From: Granulicella sp.
Lineage (GTDB): Bacteria; Acidobacteriota; Terriglobia; Terriglobales; Acidobacteriaceae
DNA: 64,000 nt
Direction of reading: 5' to 3'
Assembly (NCBI GenBank): GCA_003133205.1
Contig: PKWK01000347.1
Span: 1 to 64,000, forward strand
The notes below the pieces were generated by a model that had not been told where the DNA came from, did no database searches, and saw nothing but the letters and a program-made list of their open reading frames with translations. The first letter of the stretch is position 1; each line of letters starts with the position of its first letter. The position numbers were made by a program, and so were the translations under genes. Below are positions 62,425 to 64,000 of the stretch, in pieces.

Positions 62425-64000
62425 TCAATATCTGGCTGGATGATGCGTGACAAGCATTTTCGTCTCGCGAATCGTCTCCAGCGCAACCGGGCCAATCAAT
62501 CCTGAAGGCAGGAGAGGTGAGTCGGCGGTGTATTTGCGGATGTTCGTTTGAGTGTAGTGGCGGGTCGCGGAAGGCTGTGCATCTCCGATGATCCGGTTTG
62601 GCCATAGATTCGTCACATCGAGTTCCAAACTATTCTTACCCTGCGCAAGGCTGTCGGTTATATCAAGTCGATACGGCATCGCCCAGAGAGTACCCACGCT
62701 CTTCCCATTGATGCGCACCGAGCAGATCTCGTGAAGATCCGTCAGAGTTAGAAAGACGCGCTGGTCTTTGTCCCGCTTGATATCCACCGTGGATTTGTAG
62801 ATCGCCGTCCCGGAGAAGTAACGAACGCCAAGGTCCGGTGACGCACTCCAGGATTGAAACTCGTGCAGGGGTTGGGGGCCGGTTGGCGCGCCTCGGTCGG
62901 CCTGGAATTCAATCGTCCACTGGCTTGCCCGAAGCTCCTCAGATTTTGCCGCCGAGACCTCTGTCGTCAACTGCCGGCCATCGGAAAGCGTAACCCGATA
63001 CGTGCCTGCATCCGCATGCTCCAGGACGAACCCGCTCTGTTCATCGCCTCTCGCCTCCGCCGATTCGACGTTTTTGCCGTCTTTCTGGACCTGGGTCACG
63101 TGCAGGCCCGCCGGTCGCGAAAAGACCACAAAGACAGATCCGAATGGATCAAGATGCAGCGGCATCCGTGTCTGGCCGTCCTCAATTTCGTAATGCATCT
63201 GCGGAGCGATGCTCCCATCCACGGCGTTCCATATCTCGGGCGTGCGTCCGGTGACACGGAAGCGCGCAACGGTATCGATGGCGTGTGCGCCTGTGTTGCG
63301 CACGAAGTAGACGTCGCTCGTCGCATCGGCCCGATGCACGTAGTCAAGTTGTGCGGAGCTACCCTCAAAGTCTGCGGCTACCTTCAGTGCCCGCAACGCC
63401 GCCCGACTATCCGCGTTGCAAAACACCGTGCCGGCGCCGTAGGCATGCGATGCCGCCGTACACCCATCCCATAGCTCATGCGTCAACTGCGAGAATCGCT
63501 TCCCTGCTTCCTCATCCAGGTTGCCCGTCGGGCCCAGGGGAGCCTGCCCTGCGATGCTTCCACCCTGTCGCACATAACTCGCAATACGTTCCAGCGCAGC
63601 GAGGCTTAGCCTTCGTCCCGCGGGCAGCACCATCAGCCGATATACATTTCCGCCCGGCGATGTAATGTTGCCGCCATGCACCGAAAGGGTGTGCAGCAAT
63701 GCGTCCTCGTCGGTCACGTCGTAGTCGTATCCGGGGAGAACATGCGCCGGATCGTCGCGTTTGAGGCGCACGAAGTTAGGCACCTCATCCCCATAGAAAT
63801 AGAGGACATCATCGACGGAATGACCTTGCTGGAGAAGAAACTGCGAGCGGTTCAGGTATTGAAAAAATGCTTCTCCCTGCTGCCACCATGTGATGTTCGG
63901 ATTGAGATGCGTCCCCGCAAAATACTCATTCCCGGGTAAACCAAATTCCTTTGGAGACGAGGTGAACTGGTGCCACACGAGGCGATTCATCCCCTCTGTC
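62425..64000 (-). CDS. GH106-like alpha-L-rhamnosidase, 3' part (runs off the window)
   Basis: About 525 codons are present, and the frame is still open at base 64000, so the gene starts outside. Features are NRLVWHQFTSSP and the downstream THLNPNITWWQQGEAFFQYL; VDDVLYFYGDEVPNFV; and a C-terminal jelly-roll with YFSGTAIYKSTVDI, SVRINGKSVGTLWAMPYRLD and LELDVTNLWPNRIIGDAQ. This layout is that of large GH106-type rhamnosidases or related sugar hydrolases of plant-polysaccharide degraders. The ATG at 63990 is internal. It supports the view of a carbohydrate-utilisation region at this end. Confidence 0.75.
   Translation of the reverse strand, partial: TEGMNRLVWHQFTSSPKEFGLPGNEYFAGTHLNPNITWWQQGEAFFQYLNRSQFLLQQGHSVDDVLYFYGDEVPNFVRLKRDDPAHVLPGYDYDVTDEDALLHTLSVHGGNITSPGGNVYRLMVLPAGRRLSLAALERIASYVRQGGSIAGQAPLGPTGNLDEEAGKRFSQLTHELWDGCTAASHAYGAGTVFCNADSRAALRALKVAADFEGSSAQLDYVHRADATSDVYFVRNTGAHAIDTVARFRVTGRTPEIWNAVDGSIAPQMHYEIEDGQTRMPLHLDPFGSVFVVFSRPAGLHVTQVQKDGKNVESAEARGDEQSGFVLEHADAGTYRVTLSDGRQLTTEVSAAKSEELRASQWTIEFQADRGAPTGPQPLHEFQSWSASPDLGVRYFSGTAIYKSTVDIKRDKDQRVFLTLTDLHEICSVRINGKSVGTLWAMPYRLDITDSLAQGKNSLELDVTNLWPNRIIGDAQPSATRHYTQTNIRKYTADSPLLPSGLIGPVALETIRETKMLVTHHPARY

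Overview
The window looks like an Acidobacteriota (Terriglobia-type) chromosome. The evidence is two very large Oar-like TonB-dependent receptors with an N-terminal carboxypeptidase-regulatory domain, an ECF sigma factor coupled to a membrane Ser/Thr kinase, secreted GH39/GH144-type glycosidases, Tat-exported amidase, DUF362 and aldo/keto reductase proteins, a large CoA-dehydratase activase, and dispersed repeats including the REP-like CHPERSEG-coding element. I see no rRNA, tRNA, CRISPR array or intact transposase.

Layout. 1-600: perfect 33-bp inverted repeat and copy A of a dispersed ~120-bp repeat. 0.6-6.2 kb: B12-binding radical SAM enzyme, SpoIIE-type phosphatase, ThiM, flavin reductase, and a 58-aa ORF with a strong ribosome binding site. 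6.8-11.1 kb: giant 2-hydroxyacyl-CoA dehydratase activase-like gene broken by about three frame changes, one next to a C10 tract. 11.3-24.4 kb: a redox/radical locus made of a membrane spermidine-synthase-like protein, an exported Memo-AMMECR1 fusion, the AmmeMemoRadiSam radical SAM enzyme, three DUF362 proteins, two DUF6599-like proteins, a NapH-like polyferredoxin and a Tat aldo/keto reductase with Fe-S motifs. 25-35 kb: amidase, M28 peptidase, TonB receptor, gamma-glutamyltransferase and GntR regulator, a plausible peptide/amide utilisation locus. 35-36.7 kb: gene debris and repeat copy B. 36.7-40.5 kb: lipoprotein, Ser/Thr kinase and ECF sigma factor, flanked by two related gene tails.

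40.6-51.5 kb holds the most interesting locus, a probable RiPP cluster. A 59-aa precursor-like peptide is followed by an S26-type peptidase, an HprK-like kinase, a PqqD-like chaperone and a radical SAM/SPASM enzyme, with gene junctions that overlap or nearly touch, then a broken polysaccharide deacetylase and a broken glycosyltransferase. Upstream lie two divergent secreted repeat-rich paralogues, a C-terminal remnant of a third, and a cluster-type nucleotidyltransferase. 51.9-53.9 kb: frame-disrupted sugar MFS transporter with a DasR/NagR-like palindrome far upstream, a terminator with no gene before it, and REP and tandem repeats. 53.9-61.8 kb: PUL-like carbohydrate locus (GH144-like, GH39-like, TonB receptor, divergent LacI regulator) with a candidate promoter and operator. 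61.9-64 kb: P450 remnant and the 3' part of a GH106-like gene that runs off the window.

At least four genes are frame-disrupted by small indels. This could be real decay or assembly error, and the sequence alone cannot separate the two.
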